From: a virus
IMG/VR virus record: IMGVR_UViG_3300018063_000016
Location: 1-52,756 of that record
DNA length: 52,756 bases
Direction: 5' to 3' (one strand)
The notes beneath the pieces were generated by a model that was not told where the DNA came from, did no database searches, and saw only the letters and a list, made by a program, of their open reading frames with translations. The position numbers were made by a program, and so were the translations under genes. Of this stretch, positions 35,601 through 43,270 are shown piece after piece (positions within the stretch are counted from its first letter, which is position 1; each line of letters starts with the position of its first letter).

Positions 35601-38600
35601 GGCAAGCTCGACCTCGACGACATCGGGCAGCGCCTGAACCTCACCCGCGACGACACCATCGAGGCGCTCGGCAACCAGGTCTACCGCACCCCGCAGGGGC
35701 AGTGGCAGCTCGCCGACGAGTACCTGTCGGGCAACGTGGTCGAAAAGCTCGCCGAAGCGATGGACGCTGCGGCCGCCGACCCCGCGCTCGAGCGCAACGT
35801 CGAGGCCCTGAAAGCGGTGCAGCCCGACAAGCTCGGCCCGTCGCAGATCACGGTCAAGCTCGGCACGACTTGGGTGCCCGCCAAGCACGTCGACGTGTTC
35901 GCCAAGGTGCTCGAAGCCGGGGACGTCACCTTCGACCACAAGACCGAAACCTGGCAGGTTGAGGGCTCCACGTCGCGCTGGAAGGGCGGCACGGCTTCCG
36001 AGTACGGCACTGCGCTGCGCTCGCCGTCGTGGATTCTCGAAGCGGTGCTCAACAGCCGCGTCATCAAGGTCGAAATCCTCGACAGCGACAGGAAGATCGA
36101 CCGCGAGCGCACCGAGAAGGCCACCACCGCGGCCAACGAAGTGGCGCGCAAGATGCGCGAGAAGTTCAAGTCGTGGGTGTGGACCGACACCGACCGCGCC
36201 GTCGAGCTCGTCGAGCTCTACAACGAGCAGTTCAACAACATCGCGCCGCGCGCCTTCGACGGCTCGCACCTGACGCTGCCCGGCGTGTCGCTGCGCTACA
36301 AGCTGCACCCGCACCAGCTGCGCGCCATCTGGCGGCAGATCCAGACCGGCAACGCCTACCTCGCGCACGCGGTGGGCGCCGGCAAGACACTGGAGATGAT
36401 CGCCGGCGGCATGGAGCAAAAGCGCCTCGGGCTGATCCGCAAGCCGATGTACGTGGTGCCCAACCACATGCTCGAGCAGTTCGCCAACGAGTTCATGGAC
36501 GCGTACCCGCTGGCCAACGTGATGGTCGCCGACGACGAGAACTTCTCGAAGGAACGGCGCAAGGCGTTCGTCGCCGCGGCCACGCTCAACGCACCCGACG
36601 CGATCGTCATCACGCACAGCGCATTCGAGCGCATCGGCGTGAAGGAAGAAAGCGTCAAGCCGATCCGCGACGCGATCGTCGGCGACCTGCACGCCGCGCT
36701 GCACGACACCGGCAAGGACGAGCGCGTGAAGCGCCAGCGCCTGGAGCAGCAGATCGAGCAGACCAAGCAGCGCTTCGACAAGATCGTGGGCGCTGGCACC
36801 AAGGACTCGACGACGCACTTCGAGGACATGGGCGTCGACTTCGTCTACGTCGACGAGGCGCACACGTTCCGCAAGCTCGACTTCACGACCAACCAGCAGA
36901 TCAAGGGCATCGACCCCACCGGGTCGCGCCGCGCGCTGGACCTGTACGTGAAGACACGGTTGCTCGAAGCCCGGCGCCCGGGCCGCTCGATGGCGTTCGC
37001 CTCGGGGACGGCGGTCACCAACACGATGGGCGAGCTCTACACGGTGATGCGCTTTTTCGCGCAGGCCGAGCTCGAGCGCTCGGGCATCTCGACCTTCGAC
37101 GCGTGGAGCCGGCAGTTCGCCGAGTCGGTGACGGCGCTCGAAGCCAACGCGGCCGGCGTCTACGAGCCGGTCACGCGCTTCGCGAAGTTCGTCAACATCC
37201 CCGAGCTGATGAGCCGGGTGCGCATGTTCATGGACGTGCTCAACTCGGAGCACCTGGGCGCGCTCGTCGAGCGCCCCGACCTCGAGGGCGGCAAGCCGAA
37301 CCTCGTGGTGGTGCCGGCCACCCTCGCGCTGCAGCGCTACATGAGAACGGTGCTCGAGCCGCGCGTCGCCGCGTCGCGCGCGTTCAGGCAGCGCCCGGGG
37401 CACCCCAACCCCGACCCGATGATCGCCATCATCAGCGACGGCCGCTTCGCGTCGCTCGACCCGCGGTTCTTTGGCGCCGAAGTCAAGGCGGACACGCCGA
37501 CCAAGCTGACCGAGATGGGCGATGCCGTGGCCGCCGAGTACAAGGCGACCGCCGGCAACTCCTATCAGGACGTCGACGGGCGCGACGAGCCGGTCAAGGG
37601 CTCGACGCAGATGGTGTTCTACAACCTCGGGTTCGGCCAGGCGAGCCAGACCAACCGCGGCTTCAACGCGCGCACCGCGTTCACCAAACGCCTCGTCGAG
37701 AAGGGCATCAAGCGCGAGCACATCACGTGGTTCGACGACGCCGACTCGGACGCCAAGAAGGAAGCGGTGTTCAAGGCGATGCGCGCCGGTCAGATCCGCG
37801 TGCTGATCGGCTCGGCCAAGAAGATGGGCACCGGCGTCAACGTGCAGAAGCGCCTGTCGATGCTGCACTACTTCGACGCGCCCTGGTACCCGGCCGACAT
37901 CGAGCAGCCGCACGGCCGCATCCTGCGCCAGGGCAACCAGAACCCGGTCGTGCGCATCAATTGGTACACGACCAAGGGCTCGTACGACTCGACCATGTGG
38001 GACATGGTCGCGCGCAAGCAGCGCTTCATCGATCAGGCGTTTGCCGGCGACAAGACGCTGCGCACGATGGAGGACCTGAGCGAGGCGTCGCTGTACGAGC
38101 AGGCCGCCGCACTCGCCTCGGGCGACCCGCGCGCCATCCAGCTCGCCGGGCTGAAGCAGGACGTGGAACGCCTGGAGCGCTTGCAGGCCGCGCACGCGAG
38201 CGAGCAGATCAGCGTGAAGTGGGCGGTACAGACCGAGCAGTCGCACGTCGCCTCGCACACGGCCGAGGAAAAGAAGCTCGCCGCGGCGTTCAAGGCGATC
38301 GGCGAGCGCTACGTGTCGTGGGACGGTGGCAAGGTCGGCTCGGTGCACTACGCCAAGCACGGCGAGTTCGGCGAAGCCCTCAAGCGGGCCTTCAACCGCG
38401 TCGCCCTCGAGCGCACCGGCGACGACAGCAAGGCGTGGACGCAGCTCGGCAGCATCGAGGGCATGCCGATCAAGATGCGCCCGTACATGAACAACAAGGA
38501 CAAGCCCGAGGGCTTCGTCGTCTACCTCGACCTCGGGCCGCTGAGCGAGCACATCTTCAGCTCGGACGGCCAACTGCCGCCGGACACCAACACCGTCGCC

Positions 38601-41600
38601 CTCGCGCAAAACCTGTTCCGCCCGCTCAATGCGATCGAGGGCAAATTGGCGCAGGCGCGGGCCGGCATCACGCGCGCGGACGCCGAGCTCGTGCGGCTCA
38701 ACAAGAAGCTCGGCGCCCCCTTCGAGTACACGCAGGAGCTCGTCGAGAAGTACGCCGATCTCAAGCGGCTCGAGGACTCGCTGAAGGACGACGGCGACAC
38801 GGCGAAGAAGGCGGCCGCGGGCGGCGTGCGCGAAAGCGAGGCGATCGAGAAGTGGGCGCGCGAAACGGGCGCGATCACGCCGCCGTTCCGCCGCGACGAC
38901 GAGGACGCCGGGGCCGGGCTCCCGGCCGACGTGCTGCGCAAGCACGTGCGTGCGATAGCAGCACAGTGGGCCAACGCCCCGCGCGTGTACGTCGTGGGCG
39001 GGCTCAACGACGCGATGGTCCCGCAGGCCGTGCGCGACGAGGACAAGCGCCAGCGCGAGGGCAAGGCCAAGGGCGACCCGCAGGCGTTCCAGTTCGGCGG
39101 CGCCGTGTACCTCGTGGCCCCGCAGATCGCGAACACCGACCAGGCCACGCGCGCGCTGCTGCACGAAGTGCTCGGTCACGCCGGGCTGCGCGGCACGTTC
39201 GGCAAGGACTTCGCAGTACTGCTCGACGCTATTGCGAAAATGCGAAAGGCCGACCTCGAGGCCGCAGCGCAGCATTACGGACTCGACCTTGCCAACGAGG
39301 CCGACCGGCGCATCGCTGCCGAGGAAGTGCTCGCCAAGATGGCCGAGACGCAGCCTACGCTCGGGTGGGTGCGCAAGGCGATCGCCGCCATCCGCTCCTG
39401 GCTGCGCAGCGCGGGCTTCAAGCTCGAGCTCACCGACGACGAGATTGTTCGCGAGCTGATCCTGCCGGCGCGTGCGTTCATCGAGCGCGGTACGCAGCGC
39501 CCCGACGCCACCGACACCCCGGCATTCAGCCGCAGCGGCGAGTTCCTCGACACGATGCGCCAGGCCGCCACCAAGCGCGGGCTGTCCAACCTCATCGCCG
39601 ACCTGTTCAACAAGCAGCCCGGCACCTTCAATTGGTGGCATCGGTCGGTGGGAACGCAGTTCCACAAGGCACGCGTGAATGCGGAGTTCCGCCCGGTGTA
39701 CGAGGGCGCGCAGGACTTCATGCACGACACGTCCGCGTTCGCCCAGGACGCGGCCGAGTACGCACCGAGCCTGCTCCCGCAGCTCAAGCAGTTCAGCGAC
39801 ATCTGGCGCCCGATCGCGCTGTCGGCCGCCGACGCCAAGGCGCTCGCGCCGGCGGTGTTCACCGGCACGCTGACCGACACCATCTACGGCGCCGGCGAGC
39901 TGGCCAGCCGCTTCGGGTTGAACGCCAAGCAGATCGGCCAGTACGAGCAGTTCCGCGCCGCGACCGATCGCTCGCTCGACACGCTCGTCGCGAGCGAAGT
40001 CGCGCGCTACCTCGCGGCCGACTCGAGCATCCCGCGCGCCTTCAAGGACATGGTGTCTGACGGCGACGTGGGGCGCTTCAAGGGGCTCGTGACGCTGTAC
40101 CTACAGAACAAGCTCGCCGAGGCCGACGCCGAGCTCGCGCGCGTGCGCCTGGCCAACCGGCGCGAGCTGGCGGCACTGCACGCGCGCCACCGCGAGGAGC
40201 GCGCCGCGGTGCGCGCCGGCGGCATGCTGTCGATCGAGCAGCGCCTCGAGGACGAGCTCGACGCCATGAAGGCGCAGCACGAGCAGGACCTCGGGCAAGC
40301 GCAGGCCGCGCGCGACAAGGCCGAGACGGTGCGCGCCGCGGTGGCCACCAAGTACGAGAAGGTCGACAAGCTGAAACGCGAGGGCTACGCGCCCCTGATG
40401 CGCTTCGGCAAGTACGCGGTGCACGTGACCGAGACGAACGCGGACGGCGAGGAGGAGACGATCCACTTCTCCCTGCACGAAAGCCAGCGCGAGGCCAACG
40501 CCCTGGCGCGCACGCGCCGCGAGCGGCGCACCCCCCGCGAGCACGTCTACCAGAACGAGATGCCGCAGGAGACGTACAAGCTGTTCAACGGGCTCAACCC
40601 GGAGACCGTCGCGCTGTTCGCCGAGCTGTCGGGCATGGAGCAGACCGACGCCATGCAGGAGTACTTGAAGCTCGCGATCGCCAACCGCTCGGCGCTCAAG
40701 CGCCTGATCCACCGCAAGGGCACGCCGGGCTACTCCGAGGACGCGAGCCGCGTGCTGGCCGCGTTCGTGACGTCCAACGCGCGGCAGTCCTCGCTGAACC
40801 TGCACATGCACGGGCTCGACGCGGCGATCGCCGACATGGAAAAGCGCCGCGTCACCGGCGGCGTCATCGACGAGGCGATCAAGCTGCGCGACTACATCAA
40901 GCACCCGCAGGAGGAGGCGCGCCACGTGCGCTCGCTGCTGTTCGTGCAGTACCTGGGCGGCTCGGTCGCGTCGGCGCTCGTGAACATGACGCAGCCGCTG
41001 ACCATGACGTACCCGTACCTCGCGCAGTGGGGCGGCGCGGTGAAGGCCGCGGCGCGCGTTATGCAGGCTACGAAGCAATCCCTGCATAGGCAGACCGGCG
41101 CACTGGGCGACGCACTGCACCGCGCCGAGCGCGACGGCGTCATCCAGCCGCAGGAAATCCACCAGCTGCAGGCCGAGGCAACGCGCGGGCTCGGCAGCAA
41201 CCAGGCCATACGCCGCGTGCTGTTCGCGTGGGGGAGCTTGTTCTCGCTGGCCGAGCAGTTCAACCGCCGCTCGACGTTCATCGCCGCGTGGAACACCGCC
41301 ACCGCCGAGGGCATCGCCAACCCGTTCGACTTCGCCATCGAGGCCGTCGAGCAGACGCAGGGCGTCTACAACAAGGGCAACCGCCCCAACTGGGCGCGCG
41401 GCGCGGTGGGCGCAACGATCTTCACCTTCAAGCAGTTCAGCATCAGCTACGTGGAGTTCCTCAAGCGCCTTCCGCGCAAGCAGCAGATGCTCGCGCTCGG
41501 GGTGCTGATGCTGGCCGCCGGCGTACAGGGCCTGCCCGGCGCCGACGACCTCGACGACCTGCTCGATACGCTGTGGCAGGCGCTCGGCTACGACACCAAC

Positions 41601-42296
41601 ACCAAGCTGGCCAAGCAGCGTTTCCTGACCGAAGTGTTCGGCGCTGGCGGGGCGGACTTCATCCTGCACGGCTTCAGCGCGCTTCCGGGCTTCCCGCTCG
41701 ACGTGAGCGCGCGCATGGGACTGGGCAACCTGATCCCCGGTACCAGCCTGCTGCTCAAGTCGAACATCCGCAAGCAGGACGAAGTACTCGAAGTACTCGG
41801 GCCCGCCGGCGGCATGGCGCGCGACGTGGCGCGGGGCATCAGCGACGGCACCCCGAGCAAGTTCCTGCCCACCGCGTTCCGCAACATGGGCAAGTCGGCC
41901 GACATGATCGACACCGGCTGGTACCGCGACGACCAGGGGCGCAAGGTGCGGCCCACCGACGAGACGGACGCCTTCGTCAAGTTCCTGGGCTTCCAGCCCG
42001 CGCACGTGGCGCGCGAGTCGCGCATGCTGCACCAGGCCGACCAGCAGAAGAACCTCGCCAAGGTCACCGAGGACGAGATTGCCGACAAGTGGGCGCGCGG
42101 GGTGGCCGAGAAGGACGCCGACACGGTGACCGAGGCGCGCAAGCAACTCGCCCAGTGGAACCGCGACAACCCGGGCACGCCCATCCGCATCTCGCCGCGC
42201 CAGATCCGCGGCCGGGTGCAGGACATGAACCGCACGCGTGAGCAAAGGTTCCTGCGCTCTACACCCAAGGAGTTGCGCGGCACAATCCTGCAGTGA
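29601..42296 (+). CDS. Giant DarB-like polyvalent protein: methylase, helicase, zincin
   Basis: A continuous 4231-residue frame. FDDLIP-type repeats lie at 1-7, 16-22 and 34-40. A Gly/Ala-rich hydrophobic region covers about 125-190. A pyrophosphatase-like polyvalent domain lies at about 816-935 (HYGFVKGSVGADKDHVDVF). The N6-adenine methylase has motif I FEPGHGIGSF at 1558 and GNPPF at 1623. The SF2 helicase has VGAGKT near 2258, VDEAH at 2417 and HGRILRQGNQNP at 2771. HEVLGH at 3188 is zincin-like, and PLMRFG at 3598 is the PLxRFG motif. A hydrophobic stretch lies near 3961-3975. Such proteins travel in virions and protect ejected DNA. Residues 496-560, 944-1108 and 1321-1443 overlie nested ORFs. 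Confidence 0.85.
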   Translation: MFADLIPGDGEQPSGMFDDLIPGAKAKPAPSSGMFDDLVPAAAEPGFVPTIKRTGGQMLTGVARAIDDITGPNVVTEKIRDTGQGIVDRNPAGITSLGDVVEKPWLTVKESVGQMVPQIAAGVPSRMAGAALGAKIGGQAAGGRGALIGGAIGGLAPIFVQEYGGIRDEQIEGGQESIPRALGGAVAATALERLGPEGRIIFKGLNPVARTGKEIAAQAGRDVLVEGATEGAQSVIEQVSAFKDPLDPASLEETALSSIMGGVGGGVVGGAHAALSSALAPADVSRGTSDTPPPAAPAAPVPPVEPVAPPGDSSSPSSQRSPGDPLRDQALPPAGPLSKAVNIGIEGEAQQADTGAPTPAPISGAMAGVPPAPVPAQGEGDDRGKAADVAPPAPVFVPPQTLPPASIDPDLALDRMRRTNAAYEEIVKERDQAQPPPPPPGPQVADVLDPTGKPFRTPLQARRAGAKQEFPDEWAIAQVDGGYVLRARGVDKGVGDVAGVPAGAGAVRGDDGGRGDGARPLREAPQDLAAAPALPAGVAGEVPAVLEAGADGRVADDPALSAPPAPATIDPAAALVSPVSTPQGPQTDLLGQDGSNPPPSGPITRAVAALPATPATIAGATIAPPATIAPTVDERTPTPAYDFDTTFPTPQFEELARVGRLSVFEGIDDIDMPGALAEWHQDVAQTIGHGQNTARADLDLADAGADATGKKLTPKQIKGLRESARQSIDINRGELDDYAGEFGLDAADAFTRYVAPEIDALEQRAAPAVTLDANAHQAAASPTNGKPEPTRGQIEAGNAELGHDNTTFPGLDLSFENPAGSVREDKANVPPKWRTVMEHHYGFVKGSVGADKDHVDVFAKPGTPEGHAGPVFVVDQQHPDGGFDEAKVMLGFNDEAEARTAYLSNYEPGWQGLQSITPMAFDAFKQWVFDKKATRKPAAQWSGNGREAPNGTSRSEQDADVPSLAEREGSLPQPAQPVLPQLRGPGSAALPGVAGQLSGVPEGSRSSTKSTTYVGPQGERRPLSAGQRAVGDKEGTSAQHAQEPTADVPRKDADTDGLVGGTAPADRDDLQPAAAQGAERGESAQPAAGQVHLQASTTKVRPGGKRTLADRRAEAADQANAEIQAVSAQTAQSAGTALDAQRAAQVAPSSAQVAPSGPIQQVPNEPGVGYVLPSFVTAQQTGGKRTLQDRRDEVKAAQTLPAPSGGLFAEWNGQRHAVESIEDAQRKWDAFRLEAVKQGAGASAVGDGVRVVDAQGKHVANISYNGRAWTPEGKPIEAPNTGIHEVTSTKPEVPDAANEGASTVAATPPTEQTPTPEAPANDPAAAIPAPALDKPLADGRVPEGVRELDPVRGAASPRDEPGRADDRNLRGSGQRADASPDAGEQVGDGGRAADVQHGSDGPVAAGVQRLPADTKRGRDFRATPADLERSGSWYDTARRNVDLIDLARKIDAEKRPATPAEQRELAKYVGFGAGEIRNKLFPIPTEYDRQREPQRLVWPSRVYDENWRALAERIDALPREWQETVLQSTQYAHYTSGNIVASIWSGVQRLGFTGGKVFEPGHGIGSFAMLMPDALHKGSKYTGIEFDGPTALISRLLSPQQNMLHDDFTKRRVPKDYFDIAIGNPPFAKTKIVADPEYAKLNLSLHDYFFAKAIDRVRPGGLLVFVTSHYTLDKQTDKARKYLAERADLLGAIRLPQTAFSDNAGTKVVTDVIFLRKRAPGEASAGPAWQGVTKIDTKDGPVGVNEYFAAHPEMVLGQQRLSGHRDDRDRYISGLRSDGEYTVVSYDDSAAELDAKFAKAVEQLPANAYSPLQQDSATVKRETARIDFDPKVKREGVVYLADDGTLMRVKDGTGKALADEVKLSDKDAQWFKGYVGIRELVQQARAAQFVDADWEGALKKLNKAYDAFRKAHGPLLDFRVQVRKSTDDEGNVVETATRVYKNRRLFREDYDAAVVTSLETETEAGDIVKATFLKERTIGKPVTRDVKTIGDALAVSLDETGKLDLDDIGQRLNLTRDDTIEALGNQVYRTPQGQWQLADEYLSGNVVEKLAEAMDAAAADPALERNVEALKAVQPDKLGPSQITVKLGTTWVPAKHVDVFAKVLEAGDVTFDHKTETWQVEGSTSRWKGGTASEYGTALRSPSWILEAVLNSRVIKVEILDSDRKIDRERTEKATTAANEVARKMREKFKSWVWTDTDRAVELVELYNEQFNNIAPRAFDGSHLTLPGVSLRYKLHPHQLRAIWRQIQTGNAYLAHAVGAGKTLEMIAGGMEQKRLGLIRKPMYVVPNHMLEQFANEFMDAYPLANVMVADDENFSKERRKAFVAAATLNAPDAIVITHSAFERIGVKEESVKPIRDAIVGDLHAALHDTGKDERVKRQRLEQQIEQTKQRFDKIVGAGTKDSTTHFEDMGVDFVYVDEAHTFRKLDFTTNQQIKGIDPTGSRRALDLYVKTRLLEARRPGRSMAFASGTAVTNTMGELYTVMRFFAQAELERSGISTFDAWSRQFAESVTALEANAAGVYEPVTRFAKFVNIPELMSRVRMFMDVLNSEHLGALVERPDLEGGKPNLVVVPATLALQRYMRTVLEPRVAASRAFRQRPGHPNPDPMIAIISDGRFASLDPRFFGAEVKADTPTKLTEMGDAVAAEYKATAGNSYQDVDGRDEPVKGSTQMVFYNLGFGQASQTNRGFNARTAFTKRLVEKGIKREHITWFDDADSDAKKEAVFKAMRAGQIRVLIGSAKKMGTGVNVQKRLSMLHYFDAPWYPADIEQPHGRILRQGNQNPVVRINWYTTKGSYDSTMWDMVARKQRFIDQAFAGDKTLRTMEDLSEASLYEQAAALASGDPRAIQLAGLKQDVERLERLQAAHASEQISVKWAVQTEQSHVASHTAEEKKLAAAFKAIGERYVSWDGGKVGSVHYAKHGEFGEALKRAFNRVALERTGDDSKAWTQLGSIEGMPIKMRPYMNNKDKPEGFVVYLDLGPLSEHIFSSDGQLPPDTNTVALAQNLFRPLNAIEGKLAQARAGITRADAELVRLNKKLGAPFEYTQELVEKYADLKRLEDSLKDDGDTAKKAAAGGVRESEAIEKWARETGAITPPFRRDDEDAGAGLPADVLRKHVRAIAAQWANAPRVYVVGGLNDAMVPQAVRDEDKRQREGKAKGDPQAFQFGGAVYLVAPQIANTDQATRALLHEVLGHAGLRGTFGKDFAVLLDAIAKMRKADLEAAAQHYGLDLANEADRRIAAEEVLAKMAETQPTLGWVRKAIAAIRSWLRSAGFKLELTDDEIVRELILPARAFIERGTQRPDATDTPAFSRSGEFLDTMRQAATKRGLSNLIADLFNKQPGTFNWWHRSVGTQFHKARVNAEFRPVYEGAQDFMHDTSAFAQDAAEYAPSLLPQLKQFSDIWRPIALSAADAKALAPAVFTGTLTDTIYGAGELASRFGLNAKQIGQYEQFRAATDRSLDTLVASEVARYLAADSSIPRAFKDMVSDGDVGRFKGLVTLYLQNKLAEADAELARVRLANRRELAALHARHREERAAVRAGGMLSIEQRLEDELDAMKAQHEQDLGQAQAARDKAETVRAAVATKYEKVDKLKREGYAPLMRFGKYAVHVTETNADGEEETIHFSLHESQREANALARTRRERRTPREHVYQNEMPQETYKLFNGLNPETVALFAELSGMEQTDAMQEYLKLAIANRSALKRLIHRKGTPGYSEDASRVLAAFVTSNARQSSLNLHMHGLDAAIADMEKRRVTGGVIDEAIKLRDYIKHPQEEARHVRSLLFVQYLGGSVASALVNMTQPLTMTYPYLAQWGGAVKAAARVMQATKQSLHRQTGALGDALHRAERDGVIQPQEIHQLQAEATRGLGSNQAIRRVLFAWGSLFSLAEQFNRRSTFIAAWNTATAEGIANPFDFAIEAVEQTQGVYNKGNRPNWARGAVGATIFTFKQFSISYVEFLKRLPRKQQMLALGVLMLAAGVQGLPGADDLDDLLDTLWQALGYDTNTKLAKQRFLTEVFGAGGADFILHGFSALPGFPLDVSARMGLGNLIPGTSLLLKSNIRKQDEVLEVLGPAGGMARDVARGISDGTPSKFLPTAFRNMGKSADMIDTGWYRDDQGRKVRPTDETDAFVKFLGFQPAHVARESRMLHQADQQKNLAKVTEDEIADKWARGVAEKDADTVTEARKQLAQWNRDNPGTPIRISPRQIRGRVQDMNRTREQRFLRSTPKELRGTILQ
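31087..31281 (+). CDS. Nested ORF 1 inside the giant gene (64 aa)
   Basis: A 64-codon gene entirely inside the giant gene in the +1 frame. AAGGGAG ends six bases before its ATG. Of its 64 codons, 63 end in G or C, whereas the giant frame has many A/T-ending codons here. The protein is ordinary and helical (VCLQELVQYEAMTEDEAMVL, LLVKFQQCWKLAQMDELLMT). The giant frame here encodes only Ala, Asp, Glu, Gly, Leu, Pro, Gln, Arg and Val, a sign of overprinting. Function is unknown. Expression could come from the long late transcript by internal initiation. Confidence 0.7.
   Translation: MLLVCLQELVQYEAMTEDEAMVLDHFARLPRTSPQRRRCPLELLVKFQQCWKLAQMDELLMTRH
32431..32925 (+). CDS. Nested HNH homing-type endonuclease (164 aa)
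   Basis: A complete HNH endonuclease read in the +1 frame within the giant gene. TGGAG precedes the ATG by five bases. The nuclease core at residues 18-100 has YRLWQNVKDRCLNPRN, YGGRGVQLCPEW, HTLDRRENDGHYQPGN, VRWATRKEQ and HNMRKNRLLTF. The C-terminus (TQTLTAWSEELRLPTATIYN) is a NUMOD-like helix-turn-helix. The same order occurs in the HNH gene behind portal. Its TAG at 32923-32925 touches an 18-bp direct repeat. The giant ORF is open throughout, so its protein carries about 165 extra residues here. The gene is intact, hence probably active or recently so. Confidence 0.85.
   Translation: MAGKPRTERHGLSKTPMYRLWQNVKDRCLNPRNPYFHNYGGRGVQLCPEWRDSFLAFQKAVGPRPSPRHTLDRRENDGHYQPGNVRWATRKEQAHNMRKNRLLTFQGRTQTLTAWSEELRLPTATIYNRLQRKGLSVEKALSLPRGKYTYRHRQPKFAPAASAP
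32906..33160 (+). repeat. 18-bp direct repeat pair encoding GGKRTL motif
   Basis: CGGCGGCAAGCGCACCCT occurs at 32906-32923 and again at 33143-33160. In the giant frame each copy encodes GGKRTL, followed by ADRRAE or QDRRDE, a motif found repeatedly in polyvalent phage proteins. The first copy ends on the nested HNH stop codon. A separate 21-base tandem repeat (GCCCAGGTTGCCCCAAGT at 33030-33047 and 33051-33068) lies between the copies. Confidence 0.7.
33562..33930 (+). CDS. Nested ORF 2 inside the giant gene (122 aa)
   Basis: A 122-codon ORF in the +1 frame of the giant gene. AGAGG lies nine bases before the ATG. Up to about residue 95 nearly all codons end in G or C and the protein reads naturally (LRLRSISRWLTDVYPKEYAS, SLDEQMIETFEEADSALMHR, MRANKWGTEEGLQTYNTDRM, VLWQQVCSDYLPTPSEDE). 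Over the same bases the giant frame is an Arg/Gly/Asp-rich, low-complexity stretch with many A/T-ending codons. The final 25 residues are weak and probably lie where the giant frame resumes selection. Function unknown; the helical, aromatic composition suggests a compact small protein. Confidence 0.65.
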   Translation: MIPPLQSLRLRSISRWLTDVYPKEYASSTQSEALQARATSLDEQMIETFEEADSALMHRLMRANKWGTEEGLQTYNTDRMVLWQQVCSDYLPTPSEDETSEPPPPTSSEAEAGTTPPDATST

Positions 42297-42487
42297 TCGG
42301 CACCCTCGCCATCGTTGCAGGCTACGCGTGGCTCATCGTCAGCTACGGATGGACCGGCGCCGGCCTGGCTGCCTCGCACGCGGTCATGCTGCTCGTCATC
42401 ATGTGGGCCTGCCACCATGGAAATCGGGATCGACTTCAGCGCCGGCGACGATCAGACCGTGATATGGATCAGCGGCGCCCGCCGTAG
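42293..42487 (+). CDS. Small membrane protein (64 aa)
   Basis: A 64-residue protein whose GTG overlaps the giant gene stop (GTGA). Two hydrophobic segments are visible: GTLAIVAGYAWLIVSYGW (3-20) and AGLAASHAVMLLVIMWACHH (23-42), the second ending in a His pair. The remaining 20 residues are arginine-rich and overlap the next gene by 71 bases, so this tail may not be conserved. It could be a membrane partner of the giant protein or an early lysis factor. The evidence supports only 'membrane protein'. Confidence 0.55.
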   Translation: MIGTLAIVAGYAWLIVSYGWTGAGLAASHAVMLLVIMWACHHGNRDRLQRRRRSDRDMDQRRPP

Positions 42488-42905
42488 CGGCCGCACCCAC
42501 TTCGTGAACACGCTCGCCAACTCGACGACGATCCGCACCGGCGACGCGCTGAAGGCGATCCTGAAGGTGCAGGCCGACCTCGCGCCTCGGATGTTCTTGG
42601 GCGGCCCGGTGCACTCGTGGATGGGCGTCAGCTTGCGCGAAAGCCTGCTCGCGGTGAAGGCCGTGCCGGCGCGCATCCACAAAAAACGTCGTTGGGACCG
42701 CTCAGGTGGCTACCATGCGCGCGTGCAAAAGAAGTGGCGCAAGCGCTTCGGCACTGTCGACGAGCCCTGCGTCTACAAGCTCGACATGGGCATGCTCGGC
42801 GGCCGCGGCCCGATGTTCGTGATCCACCCGGCACTGATGGACCGCCTTCGCGCGGGAGGCGTGAAGTTCCCGACCTCACGTGACCTGAGTGGAGACTTCC
42901 GATGA
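42417..42905 (+). CDS. Hypothetical protein with P-loop-like motif (162 aa)
   Basis: A 162-residue protein opening MEIGIDFSAGDDQTVIWISG, followed by GARRSGRTHFVNTLAN at about residues 20-35. That resembles a P-loop (GxxxxGKT) with Arg in place of Lys. The rest (GGPVHSWMGVSLRESLLAVK; RIHKKRRWDRSGGYHARVQK; VYKLDMGMLGGRGPMFVIHP) has a central basic region and a hydrophobic end. Without the Walker A lysine, ATPase activity is doubtful. It overlaps both neighbours, and the following gp49-like gene starts in its stop. Function unknown. Confidence 0.65.
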   Translation: MEIGIDFSAGDDQTVIWISGARRSGRTHFVNTLANSTTIRTGDALKAILKVQADLAPRMFLGGPVHSWMGVSLRESLLAVKAVPARIHKKRRWDRSGGYHARVQKKWRKRFGTVDEPCVYKLDMGMLGGRGPMFVIHPALMDRLRAGGVKFPTSRDLSGDFR

Positions 42906-43270
42906 CCGAGCAGGAGCAAGAAGACCTCATCCAAGCGGCCAAGCTGACCGCCCCGCGCCTGACGCCCACCGACATCTACGCGACGATCGTCGACGAGCAG
43001 TACTACGTGTTTCCACGTACCGCGCACACGGTGTGCTGCCTGATCTTGCGCAACGGGTTCACCGTGATCGGCGAAAGCGCGTGCGCTTCGCATCAGAACT
43101 TCAACCCCGACATCGGTCGCAAGATCGCCTTCGAGCACGCCCGGCAGAAGATTTGGCAGCTCGAGGGCTACCTGCTCGTCGACCGGCTGCACGGCCAGCA
43201 AAGGCTGGCCAACAACGTCTTCACGGACGGGCGCTCGGCCGCTGCCTTCAAGTCGGGCCAGGGCGGCTGA
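42902..43270 (+). CDS. Phage gp49-like protein (122 aa)
   Basis: A 122-residue member of the phage gp49-like family (PF13876 type). Diagnostic blocks are LTPTDIYATIVDEQYYVFPR, TVCCLILRNGFTVIGESACA, NFNPDIGRKIAFEHARQKIW and LEGYLLVDRL, covering the whole domain at normal length. The family is widespread in temperate phages and its biochemical role is not established. ATGA coupling to the upstream gene places it in the rightward late unit. The tail (ANNVFTDGRSAAAFKSGQGG) is variable. Confidence 0.85.
   Translation: MTEQEQEDLIQAAKLTAPRLTPTDIYATIVDEQYYVFPRTAHTVCCLILRNGFTVIGESACASHQNFNPDIGRKIAFEHARQKIWQLEGYLLVDRLHGQQRLANNVFTDGRSAAAFKSGQGG

Noticed and set aside
33828-39725. A 1965-codon open frame on the minus strand
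   Set aside because: It is antisense to the methylase-helicase part of the giant gene. Its sequence is Arg/Leu/His/Val-rich without motifs, as expected from high-GC antisense shadows.
36029-40060. A 1343-codon frame inside the giant gene on the plus strand
   Set aside because: Unlike the three nested ORFs it is Arg/Ala/Gln-rich with no ribosome-binding site, and giant-frame motifs (helicase, zincin) dominate the same bases.
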